A stretch of 64,000 bases of DNA from Aphanomyces cochlioides (taxonomy: Eukaryota > Oomycota > Saprolegniomycetes > Saprolegniales > Verrucalvaceae), in assembly GCA_019828595.1 (NCBI GenBank), contig JAHQRK010000002.1, positions 1,798,001 to 1,862,000 of the forward strand. The letters run 5' to 3'. Each line of letters starts with the position of its first letter. Within the stretch, counting starts at the first letter, position 1. The notes under the pieces are model-generated. The model did no database searches, was not told where the DNA came from, and worked only from the letters and a program-made list of their open reading frames with translations. The position numbers and the translations under genes are program-made. Shown piece by piece: positions 34,041 to 44,692 of this stretch.

Positions 34041-34650
34041 GCCAGCCCCTGCTTCGAAGAACTTCAATGAATAAATGAAAAACGACGTCGGAAAGTACGA
34101 GAAAGTACCACACAGCTCTGTCCGTCTGGTCATCGGACACGGCGGACGGACAGATATTTAAACTGCAAATTCACCTGGGTACACTTGATGACCTCACACA
34201 ACGCTTGGGGCTTCAAAAGTGCCGTCCGAGTACGTCATTCATCGATGGGTTTGCCTTGTTTTTCCTTTATAAGTCTACTCAGGCATCCACAGTCCCTCTC
34301 GGGCCTTGGTGAATAAAGGGATGAATTCAGATGCTTGGAGATTTACACTGTACTGATATCACACAACGTATACAAGCTGAGGTCGCTTGTTCTCTGCTCG
34401 ACGACGGTCATGGCATCAATGCGTCCTTGAGTACGATAGTGGCTCCCCATTTCGCTCGTGAACATGCGCAACAATTTTGAGAACGAGCTGAGCTATGTGA
34501 ATGAGCTCGTTCTTTTGAGTTTGATGGAAGGTTGAAACAGTATATGATGGCACTATTGAATGATGAATTTGCGATCTTTGGGGCCAGCGCTCGGCTCGAC
34601 AATATTAATAATACAGCACACTTTTAGTTGATCAAATACCGTCTAAAATG
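34041..34650. other. Intergenic, no gene seen
   Basis: 5' region of carboxypeptidase 3 and 3' region of the bromodomain gene, both on the minus strand. No supportable ORF. Confidence 0.5.
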
Positions 34651-37600
34651 TTAGTCAAGCCGACGTTTTTGTCTCTGCCCTCTTCGACGGGCAGGTTTCC
34701 CTTTTTTCTTGGGTTTCTTTTGTCGACCACTGTCACTGTCATCGTCTGAGACATCATCCTCGTCATCCTCGCTTTCATCATCTTCATCCTCATCCTCGTC
34801 ATCATCCTCATCATCTTCTTCTGATTCGACTTCGTCTTCAATTTCCTCTTCCTCGTCACTTGACTCGCTCGATACGGCGGACTCTTCGTCACTGATATAC
34901 CTTTTCGTGGCCTTCGCCTTGCCTTTTCCTTTCAGACTACCCAAAACACGACCAAAGCATTTTGAGAGTGCTGCCTTCATGCGTTTTGCTTCAGTATACA
35001 CAAATGTGCCTGGTTGATTGTACGAGAGTGCATTTTCAATCACAAGCATGTAGTCCTCCTATGAACAAATAATGAGGAATAAAAGTGTTGTCAAATGTAC
35101 GTAATATGCCACGAGCGATGGGTATTGAGGAATTTTTGCCTTCATTGTTGCAAAATCCATTGGATTTGAGATAATTGCCGAGTATCCTGGCGCAATTTCA
35201 TCTGTAACCGGTTGGGCAAATATTAAGTAGTTGTCTTCGGCTTGTGCGTGAGTGTGTACTTGAGTTAGGCATTCAACCAATTTTCCTTGAGCCACAAGAT
35301 TTTGAAATGCCTCACGTTGCGCCATGGGTAGCCGGAGTTGTTGCATTACTCTTTGCTCCCGCTCAGCAGTGCTACGTTTATTGGAATGGAAGCTTTCGTC
35401 GTTTTCTCTCTTCAAAGGTCGATATCGGACAATTGGAGGGGCAACCACCGACTCAGACTCGTTTGTTGTCATTGGAGCTGCTTCCTCTGGAACCAATATC
35501 GCATCATCAACAACTTCAGGTAACCACGAATGTGTCGGGAAAACTTGATTGAGCAATGTTGTGATATTGTGGAGAACGCTCCTGGCATTTTGTGCAATGA
35601 GACTGCTCTCGACATTGTATGTTTCACAATTACGAACCATTAATTTCACGTCGGCGAGTAATGCGTCGACTTGCCGGTAATAGCCTGACTCAACCCGTCG
35701 GCAAATCAAGCTCAAATCCATGGGATTGGCGATTGTAATGTGGTAGTCTGGAGTTGAAATCGGTACTGGCTCATTAAATCCTTCAGCAACGGAGAGTTGT
35801 CGGATTGATTGAAGACCTTGCAAGACTGCATCTGCGTCTGGCATTGTCGGAGGCAAAAAGTTCGACTGGTCTGATTCAAGTTCCCATGGGCTCACTCGGC
35901 ATGGCGCTTCATTTTCTATTTCAAAGATGATACATTCCCATGGTGACACAACATTCGGGTCAAGAGGGGAAATTTCAAGAATCTTCCCTTGGTCCATTTG
36001 TGTATCTTGAATCATGCCGTGGTCATCCATAGTATGATATGGCATTTGAACTGGCTCACCAACTGCCCAGTGAACTTGAAATCCGCTCAGGAATTTCTGT
36101 TCGAGCAGAAGAAATTCTGCACATTCGGAAGGTTGATATTGAGCATGAAAGCGCCATTTGGATCGTGTTGGCGACTCATCAGGTACGAATTCATCATTGA
36201 CAGGTACAAAGGATACAAAATCCAACAGTCCGAAAGATTCTTCTTGAAAGTACACTCGGGGCAAACCGATAAGGTCGAGAGTCAAATGCATAATGATACG
36301 ATTTTGCTGAGGGTAATTTTGCACTGGTGGAAATTTGTATTGAATGTCCACGACATGGCATTGGAGCACGGCAAAAGGTTTGGGTAAGCGCTTGAATGCG
36401 GGTAAAAACGGAACTGGATAACTTCGCGAGAAGACTGCATGACCTTGGGGGCAGTACATCAAAATATCACCCACTTGAGGGATCATTGATACATTTGGTG
36501 AAGAAGCCCACTGCTGGCAGTATGTTCGGTCGTACTGATGTCCAATGCGGCGAATAAAGCTCTCGGTGGATAATGTTGGGGAAGGTGAACCATTGGACGA
36601 TTTGGATGCGTGTTGTTTGCAGTAGTATTGGACTTTGTCAACGTTGTAGCCGTTGACCATACCACATGGCAAGTGAATTGTAACTTTGCACGACTCCATG
36701 TTGCAGCCAATTGTGGCACCTCTCTGGCCACAATGAAAACACTTGAGGAGGCGCCCTCGGCGCAATTCTTTCGCTACATTGTACCATGAACCTTCGTGAA
36801 AGAAAGACAAAGGGGAACTTATAGCACACTGGTCATGAACAAACACCCGCTGCTGGCCGTTCACCAAAGGATGATCACCCATCAGTGATCCTGGCAAAGC
36901 AAACATCCCACCTTGATCACCTCGACCACAAAAACCGCACACAATGGAGGAGCGTTGAGCAAATATCTGTGCGTAAGTCTTGGTTTCGTCGAATTTGTCT
37001 CGCTGATTGCCTGACACAGTCACGCCCTCCGAGGATTCAACAATCAATTCCTCTTCTTGAACTTCTCTTTGCAAAGGTGGAGAAGATGCGACGACTTGTG
37101 ATACTTCCTCTTTCGTTTCCTCATCGGATTCAAGGATTGTTCGTCGAATTCGTCTTCGACTCCTTGATGGGCCTGCGTCGTCACCATCTGGATTTTCACT
37201 GTCGTCTTGACGAGCACGACGTTGGCTACGAAGTGCGCGCGGCCCTACCGATTTCAATGAGCTAATACAAGTAGTAGAGATACCTTGACCAGCACGACCA
37301 GATATCACAATACCCTCCTCTAAATCGTCCAGATCGTCATCTTCATCGTCATCATCATCGTCGTCATCTTCCAGCTCGTCTTCATCATCGTCGACAGGAG
37401 CTGTGACAAAGTCCTCATCATCGTCTTCACTTGAAGGCAAAACATCGTTCAAGATGGATGTGTCGCGTTCGGTTTGATCTTCTGTTCGTGGTTGACGACG
37501 CGGACGGCGTAACTCAGCAGCCGTCACAGCCTCACCATTAAGTCGGTATGCTTGCACTTGCGCCGTTGACTTGACAATTGGGCGCTGCACAGTCTCCTCA

Positions 37601-40287
37601 ACGAAGTTAGCATCAATGAAGGGTTCTTGCATTTCACTGTCAACAATGCTGTTAAAACCTTGATTTGAGAGAGCTTGTTTCTGTCGCAGGGCCAAGTTGG
37701 CTGCATAGTCATGTCTGCTCAAAGGTTGCATTAAATGGAGAGGCTGATGCGGATATACGTTCCGACCCATATCCATGAGAACTGACCGGGGGAGCAAATG
37801 AGGTTGAATTTGAGTTTCTCGATCTACGACATTCAAATTGGCATCCAAATCGATCGGAGCATAGTCGTTAGAAAAGTATTGCTCGCATGGCACTGATTGA
37901 TAAGGGTCGTCTGGACCGGTTCCGAAAAGCATAAGACGGCCAGCTCGATCTGTCACAGCAAACGAGTCGCCTGATGGAGAAAAGCTCACGTCAAGAATTG
38001 CACATCCATCAGTATTTGTTGGAGATTCCCAATTTTGAAAAAATCGCATGATACGACCAGTTTCGATATCCCATAAGATGATGCGACCGTCAAAACCAGC
38101 AGTGAGCAATATTCGCCAATCTGTAGGATGTGTATCCATGGCGAAAACTGCGTTTGTATGACCTTTTGAGGAGTGCGATAGTGTCAATAACGGTTTGCCT
38201 GTCAGTGGATTCCACACTCGCACCGCTTGACACCAATTACCACTCACTTCAGGCTTTCGACTATGCAGAGTAACAAGTCGAGAATCATCACAAGTCCACA
38301 TAAGCTGGTCAGTTGTCAGGACTGAAGATGTGCGACGGGAGGAGAGCAGCATTTCTGGGCCATTCAGGACAATTTGGGTCATTTTCTCGTACGGTTTGGC
38401 CTTGGACCATTTCCACAAGCGAGAAGTACCTAATTTAAGTCAATTGGTTGAGCTTGCAGCAATCCAAACCGTCTTTCATCGAAGAGGTGGCTATTGCATC
38501 ACCCTTTGTGTTGAACAACAGTGTTGAAATAGACTGTGTGTGACCGTTCATAACTGCAAGGGGTTCAGTAATCACTTGAGCATTAGCCCAGTGGGGATTG
38601 GTCGCTCCAGGTTGCTCAGGAACATCGGCAGGTCTCTGCTGAACAACGAAGTTGGCGTTAGAGACTGGTGCTTCTTGAGGAATCGAATTCACGACGCTGT
38701 CGACATCTTCATTGTTGACTTCTGGTGCCACAGGTGTTGGTTGTGTTAAGTAATCAGCGATATGCCAGACTCGCCCGATACCGTCTTGGCTCCCAGTGAC
38801 AACAACATCTCCCAGAGGGCTAAGAGGTTGCTAATTGGATACCACCATGAATAGGGTTACCTGAAAGCGAGCGCACCAACTTTACATGATCGATTCAAAC
38901 GTGTACTCGAGTGATTAAGCACAATAAATGGTTTGATGTTGAGGCAGTAAGCATTTTGTTTAAAAAGTCGTTGAACCGTCTCGACTTTGGATTCGGGGCC
39001 AGTCGGAGGAATGACATTTGGAAGCCGAAACATGCAACATGTACCGTCATCTGAAGCACTGACAACCACTTTCTCTCGGGGGTGGAATCGACTTGTGTTA
39101 ACATCACTGCAAAAACGAAGGTAAGAGATTCCACGAAAATAGATCACTTACCTTGTGTGACCAACCAACACGGCAATCGTGAAGCCAGTTGCGATCTCCC
39201 ATACACGAGCCGTCTTATCATCTGAAGAGGTCACAAGCAAGCCATTGGATGGGTCGATGTCCATATCCGTGATGTTTCCGACGTGGCCGTGCAAAGTGTA
39301 GAGCAGATCACCAGTCCTTGCCGACCAGATTTTGACTAGACGATCATCTGATCCTGTGATAATATACTTGCCGCTTTTATCATAGGTAAGGCAAAAGACT
39401 GGGATTTGGAGATGGCCACTTAGTGTTTTGAGCTTCCGATATCGGCTGTACGTAAAGAGCGGTGGTTTCTGCTGTCGTACGCCATACCCGATAATATCAC
39501 GCTGCCTGAGATGTCGGAAATAATTCGTTTTAGGAGCAAACGTCGATCGAGTCATGCCCCACGTTTCCACTTGCCTCCAGACGGATTTGCTCATTTCAAC
39601 ATCTCGAGCAAGTTGGCCTTCCAGTTCGACTAACTGTTTCGCACCACGATGCTCTGCCACGAGGTCCACTTGATCAGGTTCGGCAGTGTGCTCTTTGCGC
39701 AAATTTATCCTTTCCAGAAGAAGTGTGATTTGTTTCATTTTGCGCTCGTTCGTGCGAATGTTCCGCCAGAGTTGAATAAGAGTGTCCAAAGCACTTCTTC
39801 TTTCGGTGCTTGTAGACGAAGGCATATCACACCGCTGCAAGAGGCCGTGCTTCTCCGAGGCGTTTTTCTGAAGAAGTGAGATAAGATGCGTTGGTGGGAG
39901 ACGACGGTGCCGAAGGTGCATGTCCATGTATGAAGCAGGTCGATTTTGGCCTTGCCAATTCACAGTTGTGTGCAAGAGACCGAGGGAATTCAATTCTTCT
40001 TCCAGCACAGCCGCTGCTCTTGAACATGGAGTCGCACGCCTAAGGAAATCCGCTATAAGAAAGTATACGTCTCGCATTTCTTCAATCGCGCCAAAACGGC
40101 CCAAATTCGTCGTGGATTGCGCTAACGCAGTCGATTGATTCAAACTTTCACCTGCCATCAATTCAGGGGACATTGACTCAACCTTGTACATACCATTCAC
40201 GTTCTCACCACGGACATGGTCGCTCTGGTTATCCATGGACGGCACGTGTTCCGCGTCCTCATGGTCGTCCGGTGGAGCATTCATCAT
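34651..40287 (-). CDS. BRWD/PHIP-like chromatin protein: WD40, extended PHD, two bromodomains
   Basis: About 1822 residues from five exons on the minus strand: 40287-39152, 39106-38861, 38819-38470, 38429-35101 and 35058-34651. The N-terminus resembles the BRWD/PHIP leader (helical RDVYFLIADFLRR). WD40 repeats run from about residue 285 to 690. A Cys/His-rich extended-PHD-like module (CGFCGRGDQGGMFALPG, then CFHCGQRGATIGC, IHLPCG) lies near 1065-1185. Bromodomain 1 is near 1444-1520 (IANPMDLSLICRR, NCETYN) and bromodomain 2 near 1614-1700 (IISNPMDFATMK, ENALSYN, split by the last intron). An Asp/Glu/Ser tract and a basic end follow. Probably reads acetylated histones, possibly as a ubiquitin-ligase substrate receptor as in animals. 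Start at 40287 (MMNAPPDDHED) is chosen because the upstream frame has no protein-like features. Confidence 0.86.
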
Positions 40288-40342
40288 CTTCCAAGCTGCC
40301 CAAACTTCGCTTCGACCGGTATACAAACATTCATACAATCTG

Positions 40343-40352
40343 TATCCGGATA
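40343..40352. promoter_or_regulatory. TATCCGGATA palindrome upstream of bromodomain gene
   Basis: One perfect 10-bp copy (extended to ATAATT on one side) 56 bp before the predicted start codon of the BRWD-like gene. Same motif as the clusters at 16530 and 18463. Confidence 0.5.
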
Positions 40353-41942
40353 ATTTGGGAATATGTGGATTTGATAGGATTAAAACGGCGCCAAACGTAA
40401 AAGGCGCGGGTGAATTTGAATCGGGCGTACTTCGAAGATGGATCCACAGATCGGTCGACATCATGGGGCATCACTTCAAGAGTCTCCATGTCCAAGTCGA
40501 GGGCGTCCGTGAAAGGCCGTCTCACTCGTGGGCTCACGTGGGTGCAAATGCACAAACACGCGACACATTCTCTTGCGAAGGAACGAGGAATCCTAACGAG
40601 TTGAAGTTGCTCGACCTTCGCGCCATATTTTCTTCTCGACATTGCAAACCAAGAGGTATGATTGCATACAGCGAATTCTTCAGTCAATCTACAATCCTGA
40701 GAGGTTCATAGACGAGAAAGGATTCTCCACGTGAATAGATGCAGCGTGGATGAGCTATCTCGGCGTAAACGTCATAGCCGAGACGAGGGATGGACAGCGG
40801 TCAAATTTAAGAATGAAGAAAGATTCATATGCAGGGTGACAACCGGAATAGGAGCATGTCAACTTCCTGGACCAATGAAATGTGAGCATCCAGCAGTATT
40901 GTATCCCTTCCTCTGATGGACACCATGGACTGCCCTGTGGACAAAACGAGTGGGAAAGAATACTGTAAGTCTTAGTATGAATTATTGCTTGAGCTGCCTC
41001 GCGGATTCGATCCAACTCGTGCAATCTGAGGACAAGGCTCTGTTTTGAGGTTTGCGATTTCAAATCGTTGTTTTTTCTCAGCTTTCGAGCTTGAGTTTGA
41101 TCGTACAGTATGCAATGTTACAAACAGGTAATTTACTCAAACTCAACTCAATCGATGTGACTTTGTGATAACACTGGAGGCTGTTCGTTTCTGTTCCCAG
41201 TTGCCATCGAATATTGAATGAGCGTGTCGGTAACATGGGAGGGGACAGATCCACATCATCGTCCAAAGCAAGGAATTCGTTGACATGGCATTACCTTTAG
41301 AGAACGCCGACTAAACATATTCATTTCAATTGCATATCGCAAAGTTCATGAACCCCATGTAATTTCCAAGTTGATATGACTTAGGATGAAATTGGGTTGA
41401 CAGTCCTCTCTTTCGAAGGCGATGGCGTGCATATCAGCTAGTTCGTATGTCAATCTTACAAGAATTGAAATTACAACGAGATCCATCCCTACAACCGACA
41501 ACAAACGCTGGAAACCATTGAGCCCTCCCCCATCATTCCATCAAGTAGCACGACATATGCAGACTTGCATTGCTTGTATCCATCCATGGCTGAGCGATAA
41601 TATGGAAGACAAATTTTGTCTTATCCAGTTCGTCCCATATCTTTTCTCGGCAACCGGAACAAAACAACGTCGAAAAAACTTTATGCTGAATGTTGGTCGC
41701 GGTGGCAATGTTATAATAATACTCTGGAGTAACGATATATCAATTATCACAGTTTCATCACCTTACTCGTTTTCGGAAATTTTGAGTCAATCAGACAATA
41801 TCATTTTTGTAATGAAATATTGTATAAAATTTGGGAGGACATTTTTTTTAATTATAATAACCTGGTCATGGACACAGAAAAAAATAGTCGAATCTTTTCA
41901 TTCCAGCATTTCAACTGAAGAAGGCAAGGGAGAAAAGCCAAG
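40353..41942. other. Intergenic between divergent BRWD-like and UBC-domain genes
   Basis: About 1.6 kb. Several ORFs of 60-190 codons occur on both strands but none shows a domain, a consistent splice structure or protein-like composition. The last 250 bp are AT-rich. Confidence 0.5.
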
Positions 41943-43703
41943 ATGGACGAAGTCCTTCAGACAGCAGGCTACAAGGCGTTGATTGAGAGCAAGTCGAGTC
42001 CACACTTGTCTTCGGAGAGCCGTGTCGGAATTGACGATATTCAAACGTACTGTCATGAACTCCGTTGCCGTAAATCACCCGAGGCATTTGTTGACTGCCT
42101 GAGAGAACAGTTTGTCTTTGAAATGATGTTGGGACAGTTGGAGACCTTGTTACTTGAAGAACAGTCGCTTGTTGCGTTGAATTCACCTCCAGGAGAGTCA
42201 GAATCTGCATCTCCCGAAGGAACTACGCCAACAAAAACCACATCGACACGTCGTCGAATGCCGTCCAACCCAGGCAATATGCTGTGGAAGCCTTTTTATT
42301 TGGATCAAAATGACGGTTCGCGTGGAAGAAAGTGCGTGAAAGAACCGATTGAAAAGACCGCAGAAACTGCATTGGCCACCCATATACTGCAGCTTTGGCT
42401 ATCTCTGTTGGAAACATGCACCAAGATGAATGTGTCAGCCGTGTATTTTGATGATGTTAAGGCGCACATCCTGGACCCTCGCTTTTCGCTTATTGTTGAA
42501 CGTTGGTTATCGGAGCCGACAGTTGAGCATATTGCTCTGCACAAAGAACTCTGCTCAGCCCTTGTTGCACTCATCATATACCTCCACAACCATCCTTTCT
42601 TTGACTCGGTTTGCTTTCTCCGTCCTGTCGCTCCCAACACTCAACCGATTCAAACATGTTTGACTTCGTTCTTCCATGTCATTGCGTCACTTCCCAAACA
42701 AAATGAGCTTGCGCAACATTTCTCACAATGGTGCATGGATATCAAGTACGTCAGACCTGATCAACCACTTCCAAGTCCCAAGGGCGAGTACCAAGTGACA
42801 ATGGAGTCGCTGAAATTTAGCTCGTACAACTATGGCTCGAGCTACTTTGAATGCGTGAAGCGAAAACACCCGGAACTCTCAATAGTTGTGCTTCCTGGCT
42901 CAATGCGTCGCCTGAATCAAGAGCTTGTCTCCCTCCCAGACAACCTTCCTGTCCATGAGGACTCAATGATTGCTGTCCGTGTCGATGAAGATCATCCACA
43001 CAACTTATCAGTGCTCATTACAGGGCCACGCAAGACGCCGTACGACTCTGGTTGCTTTCAATTCCGCTTGGTTGTACCAGGCAATTACCCTCAGAGCCCT
43101 CCAGCCGTGCAATTCATGACGACAGGAAAGGGCTCTGTGCGTTTCAGCCCGAATTTGTATGAATGCGGGAAAGTCTGTCTTTCTCTGTTGGGAACCTGGC
43201 AAGGTGATCCATGGAATCCAGTCACATCCACGATTCTCCAAGTTCTTGTTTCAATCCAAGGCGCAATCCTCGGTGCCGAGTTTCCCTACTACAACGAACC
43301 TGGACGGGAGCGCCAGTGGGGCTCTCCTCAAGCTCTGCATGCTGAACGTACCGCTGAAAATGGAGGATTGGAACCTATCCGTCTCGGAACTGTTGCGTAC
43401 GCATGGACAGATGCCATCCAGAACCCACCGGTTGGATTTGAAAATCTCGTGCACGAACATATCTGGCTCAAGCGCAAGTACTTGCTTGAAACAATGCACC
43501 TATGGCTTACTGAAGGGTTGGTATCGGACACGCCTATGTTTTACGACAGTCTGCGTGGACGTATCATGAAGTGCGTGGATGCATTGACTGCCCTTGTGAC
43601 CAGTCGCGCTTCGGAAAATGAGCTGATTGATTTTACGAGCGCTGTCGCAAATCTCCAAGCGAAATTTCCTCCAGCTGGAATATCATCCACAGCACAGGCA
43701 TAA
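41943..43703 (+). CDS. UBC-fold protein, UBE2O/BIRC6-like ubiquitin-conjugating enzyme
   Basis: Intronless, 586 residues. The UBC core lies at about residues 315-440: a helix (ECVKRKHPELS), the strand segment VLITGPRKTPYDSGCFQF, then the P-rich YPQSPP turn and SPNLYECGKVCLSLLGTW with the catalytic Cys near residue 411. The GKVCLSLLGTW form is shared by the large E2/E3 hybrids UBE2O and BIRC6 rather than small E2s. The N-terminal 300 residues are mostly helical with no recognised domain; no BIR repeat is seen. Expected to conjugate ubiquitin or a related modifier. Confidence 0.87.
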   Translation: MDEVLQTAGYKALIESKSSPHLSSESRVGIDDIQTYCHELRCRKSPEAFVDCLREQFVFEMMLGQLETLLLEEQSLVALNSPPGESESASPEGTTPTKTTSTRRRMPSNPGNMLWKPFYLDQNDGSRGRKCVKEPIEKTAETALATHILQLWLSLLETCTKMNVSAVYFDDVKAHILDPRFSLIVERWLSEPTVEHIALHKELCSALVALIIYLHNHPFFDSVCFLRPVAPNTQPIQTCLTSFFHVIASLPKQNELAQHFSQWCMDIKYVRPDQPLPSPKGEYQVTMESLKFSSYNYGSSYFECVKRKHPELSIVVLPGSMRRLNQELVSLPDNLPVHEDSMIAVRVDEDHPHNLSVLITGPRKTPYDSGCFQFRLVVPGNYPQSPPAVQFMTTGKGSVRFSPNLYECGKVCLSLLGTWQGDPWNPVTSTILQVLVSIQGAILGAEFPYYNEPGRERQWGSPQALHAERTAENGGLEPIRLGTVAYAWTDAIQNPPVGFENLVHEHIWLKRKYLLETMHLWLTEGLVSDTPMFYDSLRGRIMKCVDALTALVTSRASENELIDFTSAVANLQAKFPPAGISSTAQA

Positions 43704-44692
43704 CTAATTTAATGCATTTGTCTTCGTTTGATGATACCAAACAAGCGAAAGAGTTGTGCTTTCCATGTCGCCTCGGCGCAACGTAGAATGCAAGACTTGG
43801 CTATTTTGATTCACCGACGGTCGTCATCGAGTCGATTCTTGCCTTAGATCGTACTGTGCGAATCCGGGGAGTCTGGCATCACGATCCATCACTTGGCTCA
43901 TGAAGAATTTGATCGAATGTCGAGGAGACTTGCCAGACGCGTCGTCGTGGACTGACTATTCTGGATGGAGATTTACTCACAACACTGGCATCAATTTATT
44001 TGTGCTGTCTTGTGCGGTCGAGTTCAAAGGTCTCTCCAACCATGACCTGACGAATGTGATGAGGAAAATTGCCGCGAAAAGCCATTCCAACCCAAGTCGA
44101 GTCAAAGACTCTATCGCCTTGTCATATTCCATATTGGAACCATGTCAAGGACACGGGGAAACGCTCCATGACGGCATTGAAGACGAAACGTTGAGAATGC
44201 GGCGGCGTTGGCAGTTCAAATCATAAATCAGCTTTTAAGAATTTTTTATTTTGGCCAATGAAACGACTCTAATTGTTTATTTTTAACCAATCAAGTGTTT
44301 TCTTGTCAGTTGAACTTTGGATCCATGAAGCAATGATGCATGGAAGTTGTGATGGAAGGATTGAACAATTGCAACGTCAAGATGGAGAGATGCGCACTAT
44401 TTATTGAATGAGTTTCCGAGGAAACATTCATCATGAGAATCCATGACAAACGATTGAAAGAGACCACCATCCTTGCACGAGAAACGACCAAATTCGTGAA
44501 ATATTCAAGTCTGTTTGACGCTCGGACGCCAAGTTCTCAACACCACGGCAAGAATGTTCTTTGTTCTGCGACAACGACGCACGTTGCGCTTAAAGTTTTA
44601 CCGCAGACAGATCATTCGATAAACAGTCCTGCTCGGGATGGAATCTTTCGTCGAAAGGGTACATTTTCCAATTCTCTGTCCAAGACACAAGC
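43704..44692. other. Intergenic, no gene seen
   Basis: A 108-codon frame at 43900-44226 has no recognisable feature. Homology with the second GMC copy begins only about 17 bp before the ATG, so the duplicated promoter was not retained. Confidence 0.5.

Noticed and set aside
34709..35017. Poly-Ser plus-strand frame
   Set aside because: Complement of the Asp/Glu-rich tract of the BRWD-like protein.
40980..41020. Possible tRNA-like T-loop sequence (GATTCGATCC)
   Set aside because: No matching D-arm, anticodon arm or acceptor stem on either strand.
43900..44226. 108-codon frame upstream of GMC copy 1
   Set aside because: No motif, no splice context and no counterpart near copy 2.
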